Shown here: piece by piece, positions 10,870-23,874 of the stretch
How positions within the stretch are numbered: position 1 is the stretch's first letter
Layout of the letters: the number at the start of each line of letters is the position of its first letter
From: Liquidambar formosana
Taxonomy: Eukaryota; Streptophyta; Magnoliopsida; Saxifragales; Altingiaceae
Direction of reading: 5' to 3'
NCBI GenBank assembly: GCA_039720395.1
Contig: CM077826.1
Span: 35,244,790-35,308,789 of the forward strand
Length of the DNA: 64,000 nucleotides
Notes under the pieces: model-generated
The model's database searches: none
What the model was told of the DNA's origin: nothing
Seen by the model: the letters and a program-made list of their open reading frames with translations, nothing else
Position numbers and translations under genes: made by a program

Positions 10870-12929
10870 TGTTGATGGTTGAGCTTGTATGTGAGAAAAA
10901 TGGGTTTGATAAGGAAGATGATGAATTTGATCTTGCAACTTGATGATTGATGCTTGTTTTTGTTATTGAATGACTTGTTCTTGATGCTATTTCATGCACA
11001 CAACTTGAATTGCAAGTGAAACTTTGATTGAGAATATGTATGTGAGAATTTGGAGAAGGATGGAGTGAGTTCTAGAGAGAGAAGCTCTCTATTTTCGAGC
11101 TTGGAGGCTTGAATGCACAAATGGGGAGTCAAGGGTTTAAAAACCCTCAAACTGGGCAGCACCAGCCTCGGGTAACCACCCAGCATGGGGCGGCAAGCCG
11201 CCTGGGCTTGGGCGGCAAGCCACCAGCAGCCAGGTGGTCACCCCCCCTTGCTCGCTCCGTTGCGCCCGTTTGGCCTTTGCTCGCCTATTCGCGCTCTTGA
11301 ACCCTCTTTGAGATGAAATCTCAAGCTTGTTTTGAGTTGAAAAATGAGTGACTATCTTGACATTGTTTGACATGAAATGATTTGAAAAGGATTGCATTGA
11401 TAGCCCTTGTGTGGGCATGGCATGCTAGTAGGGTTGAACAACCCTCTCTATGCATATGATTTTTTTTATCATTAGGGATGAATTCCCTCCTATGTCACTA
11501 TGATTTGTTGTCATTTGGGATAAAGATACCTTCCCTATATGCATGTGAATGATTGCTTTCATGAGATAATTGTGTCTCCTATATGAGTTGGTGTTTGAGT
11601 CGAGGCATGAATAGCCTCCATGTGAGATGACTTGGTGAACTTGTTGTGTGTTGGTGAGTAGAAGCTTACCTTTGTCTTGATGACTTAGTGAGAGAAAGAT
11701 GAAATCTTTCTCATGATTACATGCTTACCTTGATGACTTGAAAGATGCAATCTTTCCCATGATTTATGTTGACCTTGATGGTTTGATTATGAGAAGGACG
11801 CGATCTTTCTCATGCTATGTGTTCACCTTGAGAGTTTGATATGAGAAGGATGCAATCTTTCTCACGTCCTATGTTTACCTTGATGACTTGAAAGATGCGA
11901 TCTTTCCCAATGGTATGTGTTTACCCTGATTGAAGGTTGTGACCTTCCTCGTGCTATGTGACTACCTTAACAATTGAATAATAACCTTGACGGTTTGAAT
12001 ATGAGAAGGATGTATCTTTCTCATATTTTGAGATGGCCTTGATGGCATAGTGTTACCCCGTATTGTTCATCAGTTGTCACTGGTGCAGTATGGGATGTGA
12101 TTACCTTGATATTTGAATGATAACCTTGGTGATTTGAATATGAGAAGGATGTATCTTTCTCATGTTTTGAGATAGCCTTGACGGCTTCCTGTGGTATGTG
12201 TTTACCTTAATTGACTCGAGCAAGAGAAGGACGTGATCTTTCTCGTGTTTACCTTGACAACTGAATGACAACCTTGATGGTTTGAATATGAGAAGGATGT
12301 ATCTTTCTCATATTTTGAGATAGCCTTGATGGCATAGTGTTACCTCATATTATTCACCAGTTGTCACTGGTGTAATATGGGAAGACCTTTCATCGAACGA
12401 AGTTCGATGTAAGCTATGGATACCTCGTACTATTCACCAGTTGTCACTGGCATAGTAAGGGAAGACCTTTCATCGAACGAAGTTCGATGTAAGCTATGGA
12501 TACCCCGTATTATTCACCAGTTGTCACTGGTGCAGTATGGGATGTGATTACCTTGATAATTGAGTAATAACCTTGACGGTTTTATCTTTCTCATATTTTG
12601 GGATGGCCTTGATGGCATAATGTTACCTCGTACCATTCGCCAGTTGTCACTGGCATAGAATTGGAAGACCTTTCATCGAACAAAGTTCGATGTAAGCTGT
12701 GGATACCTCATCTTGTTCCCCAGTGAAACTGGTATACAGTATGAGAGGAGTTCTGTAGAACTTATGAGGAGTACCTTTGTGCTTGTGTATGATGAATTTG
12801 AAGAATTCAATGATATGTTCACCCTCTTTTCCCCAGTGGGTCTTGATGAAATCAATTCCCCGGGCAAAAATGGGTTGTTCTTTTGGTTATTGGCTTGCAA
12901 GTGAAACTTGCTCACCAATGAGGGGCTTC
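10870..12929 (+). repeat. B region between PMD gene and LTR: leader, palindrome and tandem repeats
   Basis: On the minus strand the PMD 5' flank holds a minimal upstream ORF (ATG AAA TAG near 10,990) and a diverged GC palindrome at 11,167-11,243. From about 11,690 to 12,720 there are subterminal repeats of both types seen in A, but with fewer copies of the approximately 80-bp hairpin unit. The purine tract AATGAGGGGCTTC ends at 12,929. No gene is seen. Confidence 0.75.
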
Positions 12930-15900
12930 TGTCACACCCCATTTTTGCCACCTTAGCTAGGGTTTGTCATTGCATGTGTCTTTTTGTTTCCTTTTTGAGT
13001 CTAGTCTTTTGCATTGAGTTTCTAGGGTCCTAAGGATGGTGTGTATGAATTTTGGTTCGATTTGGAGTTGATCTTGAGGGTTAATAAGAACTTTTGTGAC
13101 TTGAGGGGCATAATCGTCTTTTTGATCACAAACTTTCCATTTGACCTTGAAATGATCTCCAAGTTGCCAATTGGAGTTCATATGGTTGTATTTGAGGTAT
13201 TTGTGGGTTCAATTCGATGAATTGGAGGTTCGGGATTAGAATGGCTCAACAAGGCTCAGGTTGGCTAAAAGACCTACTTCGGGTTAGTTCGAATTGGTTC
13301 ATGATTTTCACTCTATGACTACTCATTTGACCTTGATTGGTCTTAATTTCATCCCCAAATGTGTTTAGGGAGGTTGAATTTCGAATTGGAAAGCATTCGG
13401 TGCGACCCTATGTGCATACCTAAGCTAAGCGATGGTGAGGCATAGCGGTTAACCACCTTTGTAGGACCCAACCATGCAGCCATGGCTAGGGTTTCTTGCC
13501 CTCAAGTGACTCAAATTACATTCCCCTTCGAAACACGGTCGTTTTGGCTTTCGTTTCGTCAAAATCGGAGTTGATTTGGGCCCTGAAACACATTTGGAAG
13601 CTGAAAGGGTAAAAAATGGGCATAAGCTGACAGTGCCTCGGGTGACCACCCAGGCCTGGGCGGCTAGCCGCCTGGGCCCAGGCTGCTAGCTGCCCAGCCC
13701 CAGGTGGTCACCCGAGCCACTTTCCTTTTTTTGAGCTTTGACGCGGCTCCTTCCCTATTTCCTCGGATTTGCTCGCCTTTAGCCGCCACTTAACCCTAAT
13801 TTCAGCCCTATTTGACCTACTTGAGCCCCAAGGGAACCTCTAAGAGCCCTTGGATCAATCCCTAGGGTTTTAATCCCAACCATTGAGGGTTTCCCCTCAA
13901 TCCCTATAAATACCCCCTTATACTTCAGCAATAGGGGAGGCCACTTGGAGGGAATTTCTGAAGTGAGAGGGACATTGGAGGTTATGGCAGCCATCCTTAG
14001 GGTAGTTTAACCTAAACTTTGAGTGAGAGAGTGTGAGAGAAGGCTTGAAGGAAGGCTAGAGCATTGCTTGAAGGCTTGAAGGAAGGAATTTCTAGCAGCA
14101 CATAAGAGGAGGAGGACTCTCTACAGCAGCCACCATAGGTATGCCCCTCCCCCTTTCTCTCTTTCATTCAAACTAGGGTTTTTTACATAGCTTTGCATTA
14201 TTTCATGTTTAAAGCTTATTGTTTTATCATGTGTTGATGCTTCTAATGCTTAGAATGCATGATTAGGATATTGTCTATGGCTGGTTTTGCATGATATAAT
14301 GTCATTCTATGTGGTTTTATGAGTCTTTGTGTTTTTAGGGTTTTTTAGAGTCTTTTCTAGGGTTTTACATGGAATAGTCATTATTTCATGTTAAAGTTTG
14401 TGTTTTTATTGTGTTTTGCTGCTTCTATTAGTTAGTATGCATGATTAGGATAATGTTTGTGGGCTGTTTAGTATGCTAGGATGCTGTTCCATGTGATTTA
14501 ATGCATGTTTGCAATTCTAGGGTTTCTCTTGTGCTGAAATTAGGTTTTTATTTAGAATAGCTATATTTCATGTGCAAGCTTGTATTTTTCTCATGTGTGG
14601 ATGCTTCTATTGATTAATATGCATGATTAGCATGATGTCTATGATGGGCTTTGCATGATTTAGAGTTATTTTATGTGATTTTGAGCACAATTGCGATTCT
14701 AGGGTTTCATTCATCCTTGTATTAGGAAAGTAGCATATAGCATGATAGCTTAGGGTTTTTCTTTGTGTTTTCTTCATAGTTGATATATATGTGCTGCATA
14801 TTTGATAACTATGATATTCTTCTGCATTCATAGTAGTGGATTTTAGTGTTTTTTGCATGTCATTGCATGTAGGGTTGAATTAGGGTTTTAGTTAGCTTAT
14901 GATTCATGTTGTTGCATGACTTGTGGTTGATTTTAAACCTTATTTCAATTCTATCCAGATCTGTTATTTGTCCTTGATATGATATTTTGAGCATTTGTTA
15001 GCCCATGTTTGGGCATGATAATGGCTTGATTTGGAATCTAGCTTGTTTGGTTGGCATTCTTGGTATGTTTGCATGGAAATTGCAGGTGCTTTGACAGGTA
15101 CAACAGGTGCAACTACCCCACCAATGTGGGGTGGTTATTTTGGCTATTGTGAGATGAAATCTTACAAATAAGGTAATTACCCTATGCAATAGGGTGGTTA
15201 CTTTGACAGGTTGCTTTTGCTTAAGGTAAGTAGGGTATGAGGGTGCCCCAATTCACCTTTCTTTCCTTTCTTTGAAACTTTCCTTTTCTCCCCCCTAGGG
15301 TTGTTTCCTAATAGGGGAATATGGTGATTCCTATAGTATCCTTTCAATAAAGAATACCTTTTAAATCAAAGTTTCCATCTTTTATCAAAATTCCATATTT
15401 ACCAAAAATCTTTTGAGAATCATTTATTTTTGGAAACTTACCATGTTTTACTTGAAATGAAACTTAGGGTTTACCATAGGCCTTGATTAGGTTATAACCC
15501 TATTCCCTTTCGAACTACGTGGACTTTGATCCATGTATTTCCATACATGGTACGTAGGCGCTCTTCGTGATGTTCAAGTCCGCCCTAGGATACTAAGTAT
15601 CCTAGGTTTTCTTCTCCCCCCTCTTTCTTTTTCTGTTTTTCTTTGATTTACTTGATTATATGGATGAATGGATGAATGATATGCATGCTGTCCTGTGATG
15701 ATAACTGTTGATTTGTGCGTGATTAAGACTTTGATTTAGCCCAATTAAATTAAGAGACCGTTTAGGGCAATATGGGTGCCTATAGGCTTTGCCTAGAACC
15801 TTCCCATATCGTAACTTAGCCTCCGAATCCCCGATTTCTTTGGTTTCCAAAAGATCATTTGCCTTTCCATTTTTAAATATGGAGTCAATCTTTTGTTTTC

Positions 15901-16023
15901 CTAAAACAAAACTGTTTTTTAGGGTTTTCCTTATTTCCTTTAAAAAATAAGGTGGCGACTCCTTTTCCTTTTTCAAACCTAAAACCGCCCCGTGGGCCCT
16001 TAACTCGCTTTTTAGGGTCCACA
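12930..16023 (+). repeat. 3' LTR of element B
   Basis: This LTR of 3,094 bp runs from TGTCACACC to GGTCCACA. It contains the GC palindrome at 13,637-13,716 and a TATAAATA box at 13,905-13,912. Its beginning lacks the 7-bp CTGTCAC segment present in the A LTR after TTTGCCAC, a marker shared with the right-hand LTR of E. Its last 60 bp differ from A and E (AAAACCGCCCCGTGGGCCC instead of the usual end). Confidence 0.88.
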
Positions 16024-18866
16024 GCGACTTTAAGGGCATAATCGTCTTTTAAGCCGTATATTTTCCATTTGACCTTGAAATGAATCCCGAGTCATTCCCT
16101 CGAGTTCATATGGTTATATAGAGTCCATATATAGGTTCAATTTCATGAATTAATGGTTTAAGATCAATTCGGCTCGTAATGGTTCGGGTTGGCTAAAAGA
16201 CTCTTTCTTGGTTTGCTCAAATTGACTCATAAGACCCAATCAATTTTCTCTCATTTAACTTCAATTGGGCTTTATTTATGTCCTAAATATGTTTAGAAAG
16301 ATCGAATTTCGATCAGGAAAGCATTTGGTTCGACCTTGTGTACAAACCTAGCTTAGCGACGGTGAAGCACCATAGTTAACCACCTTTGTAAAACCTAACC
16401 ATGCACCCATGGTTGAGGATTTTTGTCCTAAAATGCCTAAAAATGTGTTCCCCTTCGAAACACGGTCGTTTTGGCTTTTATTTTGTCAAAATCGGACTTA
16501 ATTTGAAGATTTTAGGACTTCTGAAGCAAATAGAAGTCAAAACCGAAGCGGAAATAGGAGACCCTTGGGTAACCGTTTGGGGCTGGACGGTTAGCCGTTC
16601 AAGCCCAGACGGCTAACCATCCAGGGCAAGATGGTCACCCGAGGAATCCTTCTTCAACTCAACTTCTGACTCCTCTCTCCTTCTTTTGACGGTTTCCTCC
16701 GCCAATACAACTTGTCTGAGCTTAGGAGTGTGTAAGTTTGAGTTGTTTGAGCACCAAGAGAGTCTCTAATAGCCCTAGGATCATTATTTAATGAATTAAT
16801 CTTAGCCATTGGTTTAGGGGGTCATTTCTCTATATAAAGGACATGGTATTCAGCACATAGGAAGAGGTGAATGGCACTTTACACTTAGAGAGAGAGGGAG
16901 CTACGAGTTTAGAGAGCTAGAAGGACATCAATAGGAGGCTCTTCAACCCTAAGCAAGCAAGAGAACAAGAGGTTTGAAGACAAGGAAGAGTCTACAAGAG
17001 GTAAGCCTGTCCTTTTAATGCTGAACATGAATTTTCTGCTTCTCCTTCTTCTCTTTCTTCTTCTTCTTCTTCTAAGATAGTTATGGTGCATGAAGTTGCT
17101 CTTCTTATGGATTGAATTCAATGCTTATGTGATGTTATATAAATGATTTTGAGATGGTTTATGGCTTTATATGCTTGATAATCTCTGGTTTACTAAGGAT
17201 TTGAAAGTATTACTCTTTTTATCCTCTTAAATCATGCATAGTTCACATGTCTAGGTTGCTGTGATAATTATCATGAGTTGATGCTCCTGTTAGTTAATAT
17301 ATATGATATAAATGACATTCATGATAATTTGAGCATGTCTTAGAGTCGTTTCATAGGTTTTAATGCATAGTTGTGAGATTAGGGTTTCGATAACCCTGAA
17401 ATCGCATAGGTCTTATACAGCATGCTTAGCTCAGCTTTTTGAGTTGTTGCTCATCATAGTCATTCTATATATGCTGCATATAGTTGAATCATGCTAGGTT
17501 TGCATTCATATAGTATATTTTATAGGGTTTTTGGAGATATTATCCTTTTCTAAGGATAATTATCCTTTTCGTTGAGTGAGGTTTTGCATGAGAGCCTTCT
17601 GTGATGTGTTTAAACATGAAATCACTCCTATTGTGTTCTAGGGTATATATTTTACGTAGGATATGTTGATTGCACCTCCCCATAACGACTTTTTTACGTG
17701 AAATTATCCTAGGATAGTTTCGCTTAAGAAAGCTCGCCGTAGGGAGGCCTATTTTCATATTTTACGTAAAATGACATCTTTTTGGTTAGAATATGCTTCG
17801 TTATCATGTTTATTGATGTTATTGGAGTCTCCCATGCTTGTTAGTGTGTCTTTCATAGGTTTTTATGCATGTTAGTTAGGTCATTGCATGTAGGATTGAG
17901 TTAGGGTCCTTAGTTATTCATTATTCTTATTGTTTGCATGATGAATGGATAATTTTAGGCCTTGTTATGGTTCTGTCCAGATTTGTATATTGCTTTCTTT
18001 GCATGATTTTGTGCACTTGTAAGGGTGCAAACAGGTACAATGCTTGTCCTATTGCAAATAGGGCCGCTATGGTCTGAAATGACTAATAATTGGAGCTTTT
18101 GCGCTCAGGTAAGTAGGGTATGAAGTGCCCTAATTCACTTTTCTTCTTTCTTTTCTCTTCTCCCTCCTAGGGTTACTTCTTAATACGAGCCTATGGTGAT
18201 TATCAAAGGTTTCCTTTATTGCTAAAACTCTGGTTTTCTATCAAGGTTTTCGTCTTGTGGAAGTTTTCAATTTTGGATTAAATCAATATATTTTCAAATG
18301 AGGAAACCTAGGGTATTTACCATAGGTTTGTATTAGATTGTAACCCTATTCTTTTAGAACTACATGGACTTTGATCCATGTATTTCGCTGCATGGTACGT
18401 AGGCGCTCTTCATGAGGCTCAAGTCCGTTCTATGATCCAAGTATCCTAGGCTTTTTCTCTTCTTTTCTTTTCTTTTTGTTTAAGTTTTATTTGAGTGATT
18501 ATGCATGGATGATTAGATGGAATATATGATATGCATGCTGCCTTGTGATGATATATGATGATATTGGAGTGGAAAAGATATTAAGTTAGCCCAATTAAAT
18601 TAAGAGACCAACTCGGGCGATGTGGGTGCCTATGGGCTTTGCCCAGAACCTTCCCACGTCGTAACTTAGCCCCCGAATCCAATTTTCTGGTTTCAAAGAC
18701 TTTGCTTTTCCTTTAACGGAGTCATGTGGTTTTGAAAATAAAACATTTTTGTGGTTTTCCTCTTTTCCCTAAAAAATGAGGTGGCGACTCCTTTTTGTTT
18801 GTTGTCTTTCACCCATTCCATGCCTCTTTCCGCTAAATCCTTGTGGGCCGTTTTTCGGGGTTCACA
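16024..18866 (+). repeat. Element C: diverged LTR (3' portion), interrupted by B
   Basis: The sequence resumes inside an LTR at the motif GGGCATAATCGTCTTTT, which in A lies about 180 bp from the LTR start, and runs to GGGGTTCACA. It has a C/T-decayed GC palindrome (16,563-16,643, reading TTAGCCGTT where others have CTAGCCGCC), a TATATAAAGG box at 16,831-16,840, and the CTACAT...ACGTAG region near 18,358-18,403. It is clearly related to the other LTRs but far more diverged. Whether it is a solo LTR or the 3' LTR of a longer element cannot be seen. A TTC-rich microsatellite is at 17,041-17,075. No gene is present. Confidence 0.82.
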
Positions 18867-19861
18867 GCGCCCTTAAACGCCTTTCATCCAGTAAAGCTAA
18901 CTCGTCATAGCGGCTCTTAACCCAATCCACTTCTGTTATCTGGCTCTCCACAGCAACCCTTAGTGAAGGAACCTCTAATTCAACTGGCAACACGACCTCC
19001 ATTCCATAAACTAGCGAGTAAGGGGTAGCTCCTGTTGACGACCTTATTGATGTTCTGTAACCCCATAGAGCCAATGGTAACTTCTCATGGTAGTCTGTGT
19101 GTGAGTCTACAGTCTTCTGTAGTATCTTCTTGATATTCTTGTTAGCTGCTTCCACTGCTTCATTAGTCTGAGGACGGTATGGTGACGACAAATGGTGAAC
19201 TACGCCATACTTTTGTAAAAGCTCATGGGTTTCTTTTTGAAAGTACTGGCCATTGTCTGAGATAACCATGCGGTACCCCATATCTATAGATGATGCTATG
19301 CTATATGAACTGTGCTACCTTCTTGGAATTCAAGGTCTTGAAGGATGTTGCTTCCACCCACTTAGTGAAATAATCAATGGCAACTAGGATGTATTCATAC
19401 CCATTTGACGCCTTTGGCTTGATATGTCCGATGATATCTATCCCCCATACTGCGAACGGCCATGGTGACGACATACTTGTTAAGGGCATAGAAGGTAAAT
19501 GTTGTCCACTGGCGAACAGTTGGCATTTATGACACTTCTTTACATGTGCGTGGCAATCTCTTTCCATGGTAGACCAATAATAGCCTAGCCTCATGATTTT
19601 CTTAGCCAACATATAGCCATTCATGTGCGGAGCCCCTGTCCCTTCATGGATTTCTTTAATCAGATGCTCGGCTTCCTCCTCGGTGACACACAACAGGTGG
19701 ACCCCGTCGTATGATCTCCGATATAGCTTTCCTCCACAAAGTACATAATGACTCGCCATCCATCTTAAGGTTTTTCTATTGATGCGAGATGCTCCTTTTG
19801 GGTATTCTCTCACTTTAATGAACTTCTTTATGTCATGGAACCATGGATGGCTATCATTCAC
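18867..19861 (-). pseudogene. Element D integrase (truncated, frameshifted)
   Basis: This is the integrase part of the D polyprotein, read right to left. The zinc-binding region has the HHCC layout (histidines in IHEGTGAPHMNGYM, cysteines in CHKCQ), followed by the catalytic core with WGIDIIG, ISDNGQYF and NEAVEAANKN, so D, D and E are all present. A frameshift near 19,285-19,300 separates the two halves. A TGA where E has an arginine codon lies just upstream (19,862-19,875). The C-terminal part is lost because element C was inserted after LDERRLR. E supplies the intact comparison. Confidence 0.85.
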
Positions 19862-20553
19862 TTGCCCTCCTCAGATTGCACAATAGTACACGGGCTTGTC
19901 TCGGCATTCTATCACCAACGGCTTCACGTTCCCTCCTTCAGGTATCTCCACCATGGATGCTAAGGTTGCTAAGACATCAGCGAACTGGTTCTTGTTTCTT
20001 GACAGGTAATTGAACTCTATCTCTAAGAACTCCTTGGTTAGAGCTTCCAGATAGGTATGGTATGGAAACAACTTCTCATCTCGAGTTTTCCATTCCCCTT
20101 TTATCTGACAAATGATTAGCGCCGAGTCCCCGAACACTTCTAATTCTTTGATCCCCAATTCAAGTGCCACTTCCAATGCTAGGATACAGGCCTCATACTT
20201 AGCAATGTTGTTGGTAGCTTCAAACCCCAACTTGACTGCCAACGGTGTAAATGCCTTTTCAGGTGAGACCAGTAGGACTCCTATCCCATAACCTTTCTTA
20301 TTGGCTGCCCCATTGAAATAAACTCTCCAAGTTCTCCTTCCAATTTCTAGCACGTCCTCATCTAGGAACTGATCCTTGAACGGAGTGGATGATGACACAG
20401 GACAGCTGGCTAGGTAGTTTGCGATGACACTCCCCTTGATAGACTTTTGATTCACGTACTTGATGTCAAATTTGTTGAGGAGAATTGACCATCGAGCAGT
20501 TCTATATGACAATACTGGCCTCTCTATCAAGTATTTCAATGGATCCATGCGAC
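19862..20553 (-). pseudogene. Element D archaeal-type RNase H domain, catalytically damaged
   Basis: This is the second, archaeal-like RNase H that typifies Tat/Ogre elements. Two catalytic acidic residues are changed: E reads VYFDGAAN and NIAEYEA, whereas D reads VYFNGAAN (near 20,301-20,323) and NIAKYEA (near 20,190-20,210). Both are single G-to-A changes on the coding strand. The DSALI and FAD motifs remain. At 20,553 the frame is cut by element E between ISR and MDPLKYL and resumes at 41,288. Confidence 0.85.
20549..20553. other. Left target-site duplication of E
   Basis: GCGAC directly precedes the TGTGAACC end of E and is repeated right after the other end at 41,283-41,287. Removing E plus one copy restores the D reading frame exactly (ISR then MDPLKYL). 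Confidence 0.93.
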
Positions 20554-23500
20554 TGTGAACCCCAGAAATGGTTAAGGCCCACAGGAGGGTTTAAAAGTCG
20601 CCAATCTGTGGACCCAGGAAAAGAGGGCCCACGAATGGGTTTGGAAAAAGAAAGGAGTCGCCACCTTATTTTTTAAAGGAAACAAGGAAAACCCTAAAAA
20701 CAGTTTTGTTTTAGGAAAACAAAAGATTGACTCCATATTTAAAAATGGAAAGGCAAATGATCTTTTGGAAACCAGAGAATTCGGGGATTCGGAGGCTAAG
20801 TTACGATATGGGAAGGTTCTAGGCAAAGCCTATAGGCACCCATATCGCCCTAAACGGTCTCTTAATTTAATTGGGCTAAATCAAAGTCTTAATCACACAT
20901 AAATCAACAGTTATCATCACAAGACAGCATGCATATCATTCATTCATTCATCCATATAATCATGTAAATCAAAGAAAAAACAGAAAAAAGAAAGAGGGGG
21001 GAGAAGAAAACCTAGGATACTTAGTATCCTAGGGCGGACTTGAACATCACGAAGAGCGCCTACGTACCATGTATGGAAATACATGGATCAAAGTCCACGT
21101 AGTTCGAAAGGGAATAGGGTTATAACCTAATCAAGGCCTATGGTAAACCCTAAGTTTCCTTTCAAGTAAAACATGGTAAGTTTCCAAAATAAATGATTCT
21201 CAAAAGAATTTTGGTAAGATATGGAATTTTGATAAAGATGGAAACTTTGATTTAAAAGGTATCTTTATTGAAAGGAAACTATAGAATCTACCATACCCCT
21301 CTATTAGGAAACAACCCTAGGGGGGGAGAAAGGGAAAGTTTCAAGGAAAGGAAAGAAGGGTGAATTGGGGCACCCTCACACCCTACTTACCTTAAGCAAA
21401 AGCAACCTGTCAAAGTAACCACCCTATTGCATAGGGTAATTACCTTATTTGTAAGATTTCATCTCACAATAGCCAAAATAACCACCCCACATTGGTGGGG
21501 TAGTTGCACCTGTTGTACCTGTCAAAGCACCTGCAATTTCCATGCAAAACATACCAAAAATACCAACCAAACAAGCTAGATTCCAAATCAAGCCATTATC
21601 ATGCCCAAACATGGGCTAACACATGCTCAAAATATCATAACAAGGACAAATAACAGATCTGGACAGAATTGAAATAAGGCTCAAAATCAACCACAAGTCA
21701 TGTAACAACATGAATCATAAGCTAACTAAAACCCTAATTCAACCCTACATGCAATGACATGCAAAAAACCCTAAAATCAACTACTATGAATGCAGAAAAA
21801 TGTCATAGCTATCAAATATGCAGCACATATATGTCAACTATGAAGAAAACACAAAGAAAAACCCTAAGCTATCATGCTATATGCTACTTTCCTAATACAA
21901 GGATGAATGAAACCCTAGAATCACAATTGTGCTCAAAATCACATAAAATAACTCTAAATCATGCAAAGCCCATCATAGACATCATGTTAATCATGCATAT
22001 TAATCAATAGAAGCATCCACACATGAGAAAAATACAAGCTTGCACATGAAGTATAGCTATTCTAAACATAAACTCAATTTCAGCACTAAGGAAACCCTAG
22101 AATCCCAAACATGCAGTAAATCACATGGGACATCATCCTAGCATACTAAACAGCCCACAAATATTATACTAATCATGCATACTAACTAATAGAAATAGCA
22201 AAACACAACAAAAACACAAACTTTAATATGCAAAAGAGTTATTTCATGCAGAAAACCGTTTCAGCACTAAGGAAACCCTAAAGTCCCAAACATGCAGTAA
22301 ATCACATGGAATAACATCCTAGCATACTAAACAGCCCACAAATATGATCCTAATCATGCATACTAACAGCAAAACACAATAAAAACACAAACTTTAACAT
22401 GAAATAATGACTATTCCATGTAAAACCCTAGAAAAGACTCTAAAAAAAAAACCCTAAAAACACAAAGACTCATAAAACCACATAGAATGACATTATATCA
22501 TGCAAAACCAGCCATAGACAATATCCTAATCATGTATTCTAAGCATTAGAAGCATCAACACATGATAAAACAATAAGCTTTTAACATGAAGTAATGCAAA
22601 GCTATGCAAAAAAACCCTAGTTTGAATGAAAGAGAGAAAGGGGGAGGGGTATACCTTTTGTGGCTGCTGTAGAGAGTCCTCCTCCTCTTGTGTGCTGCTG
22701 GAAACAACCTCCTTCAAGCCTTCAAGCAATGCTCCAGCCTTCCTTCAAGCTTTCTCTCACACTCTCTCACTCTAAGTTTAGGTTAAACTACCCTAAGGAT
22801 GGCTGCCATAGCCTCCAAGTCTCACCAAAGTGCCTCCAAAGTGTCCCCCTATTGCTGAAGTATAAGGGGGTATTTATAGGGATTGAGGGAAAATCCTCAA
22901 TGGTTGGGATTAAAACCCTAGGGATTGATCCAAGGGCTCTTAGAGGTTACCTTGGGGCTCAAGTAGGTCAAAAAGGGCTGAAATTAGGGTTAAATGGCGG
23001 CCAAAGGCGAGCAAATCCGAGAAAATAGGGTGGGAGCCGCGTCAAGGCTCAAAAAAGGAAAGTGGCTCGGGTGACCACCTGGGGCTGGGCGGCTAGCAGC
23101 CTGGGCCCAGGCGGCTAGCCGCCCAGGCCTGGGTGGTCACCCGAGGCTCTGTCAGCATATGCCCATTTTTGACCCCTTTGACTTCCAAATGTGTTTTAGG
23201 GTTCAAATTAACTCCGATTTTGACGAAACGAAAGCCAAAACGACCGTGTTTCGAAGGGGAATGTAATTTGAGTCACTTGAGGGTGAGAAACCCTAGCCAT
23301 GGCTGCATGGTTGAGTCCTACAAAGGTGGTTAACCGCTATGCCTCACCATCGCTTAGCTTAGGTATGCACATAGGGTCGCACCGAATGCTTTCCAATTCG
23401 AAATTCAACCTCCCTAAACACATTTGGGGATGAAATTAAGACCAATCAAGGTCAAATGAGTAGTCATAGAGTGAAAATCATGAGCCAATTCGAGCTAACC

Positions 23501-23861
23501 CGAAGTAGGTCTTTTAGCCAACCTTGAGCCTTGCTGAGCCATTCTAATCCCGAACCTTCAATTCATCGAATTGAATCCCACAAATACCTCAAATACAACC
23601 ATATGAACTCCAATTGGCAACTTGGAGATCATTTCAAGGTCAAATGGAAAGTTTGTGATCAAAAAGACGATTATGCCCCTCAAGTCACAAAAGTTCTAAT
23701 TAACCCTCGAGATCAACTCCAAATCGAACCAAAATTCATACACACCATCCTTAGGACCCTAGAAACTCAATGCAAAAGACTAGACTCAAAAAGGAAACAA
23801 AAAGACTCATGCAATGACAAACCCTAGCTAAGGTGACAGGTGGCAAAAATGGGGTGTGACA
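20554..23861 (-). repeat. 3' LTR of element E
   Basis: 3,308 bp, TGTGAACC to GTGTGACA as read on the plus strand. Inside are the GC palindrome (23,066-23,145), the TATA box (TATTTATA on the plus strand, 22,871-22,878) and a 21-bp palindrome near 21,021-21,041. By eye it differs from the other E LTR by two substitutions and one homopolymer length change in its first 2.8 kb, but by about six substitutions and three indels in the last 500 bp. Confidence 0.93.
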
Positions 23862-23874
23862 GAAGCCCCTCATT
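23862..23874 (-). other. Polypurine tract of element E
   Basis: On the minus strand AATGAGGGGCTTC abuts the 3' LTR start TGTCACACC. It is identical to the tract of A and B. Confidence 0.78.

Larger units (their letters stand above)
9109..16023 (+). mobile_element. Element B: 3' part of a second Tat-type element, interrupted by A
   Basis: Immediately right of A the sequence resumes inside exon 4 of a PMD gene and continues through the same layout seen in A: PMD exons on the minus strand, palindrome, subterminal repeats, purine tract and an LTR. B is close to A and E but carries its own substitutions and a nonsense change in the PMD gene. Its right LTR end (GGTCCACA) lies inside another, more diverged LTR (C). 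The rest of B lies left of A, outside the window. Confidence 0.85.

Noticed and set aside
17041..17121. Arg/Lys-rich short ORF near a TTC microsatellite in the C LTR
   Set aside because: It is produced by the microsatellite and has no homology or conservation in the other LTRs.
20554..23861. Solo LTR at 20,554-23,861 (and again at 37,983-41,282)
   Set aside because: The two share the GCGAC duplication at their outer sides and enclose PBS, gag-pol and PPT in order, so they are the pair of one element.
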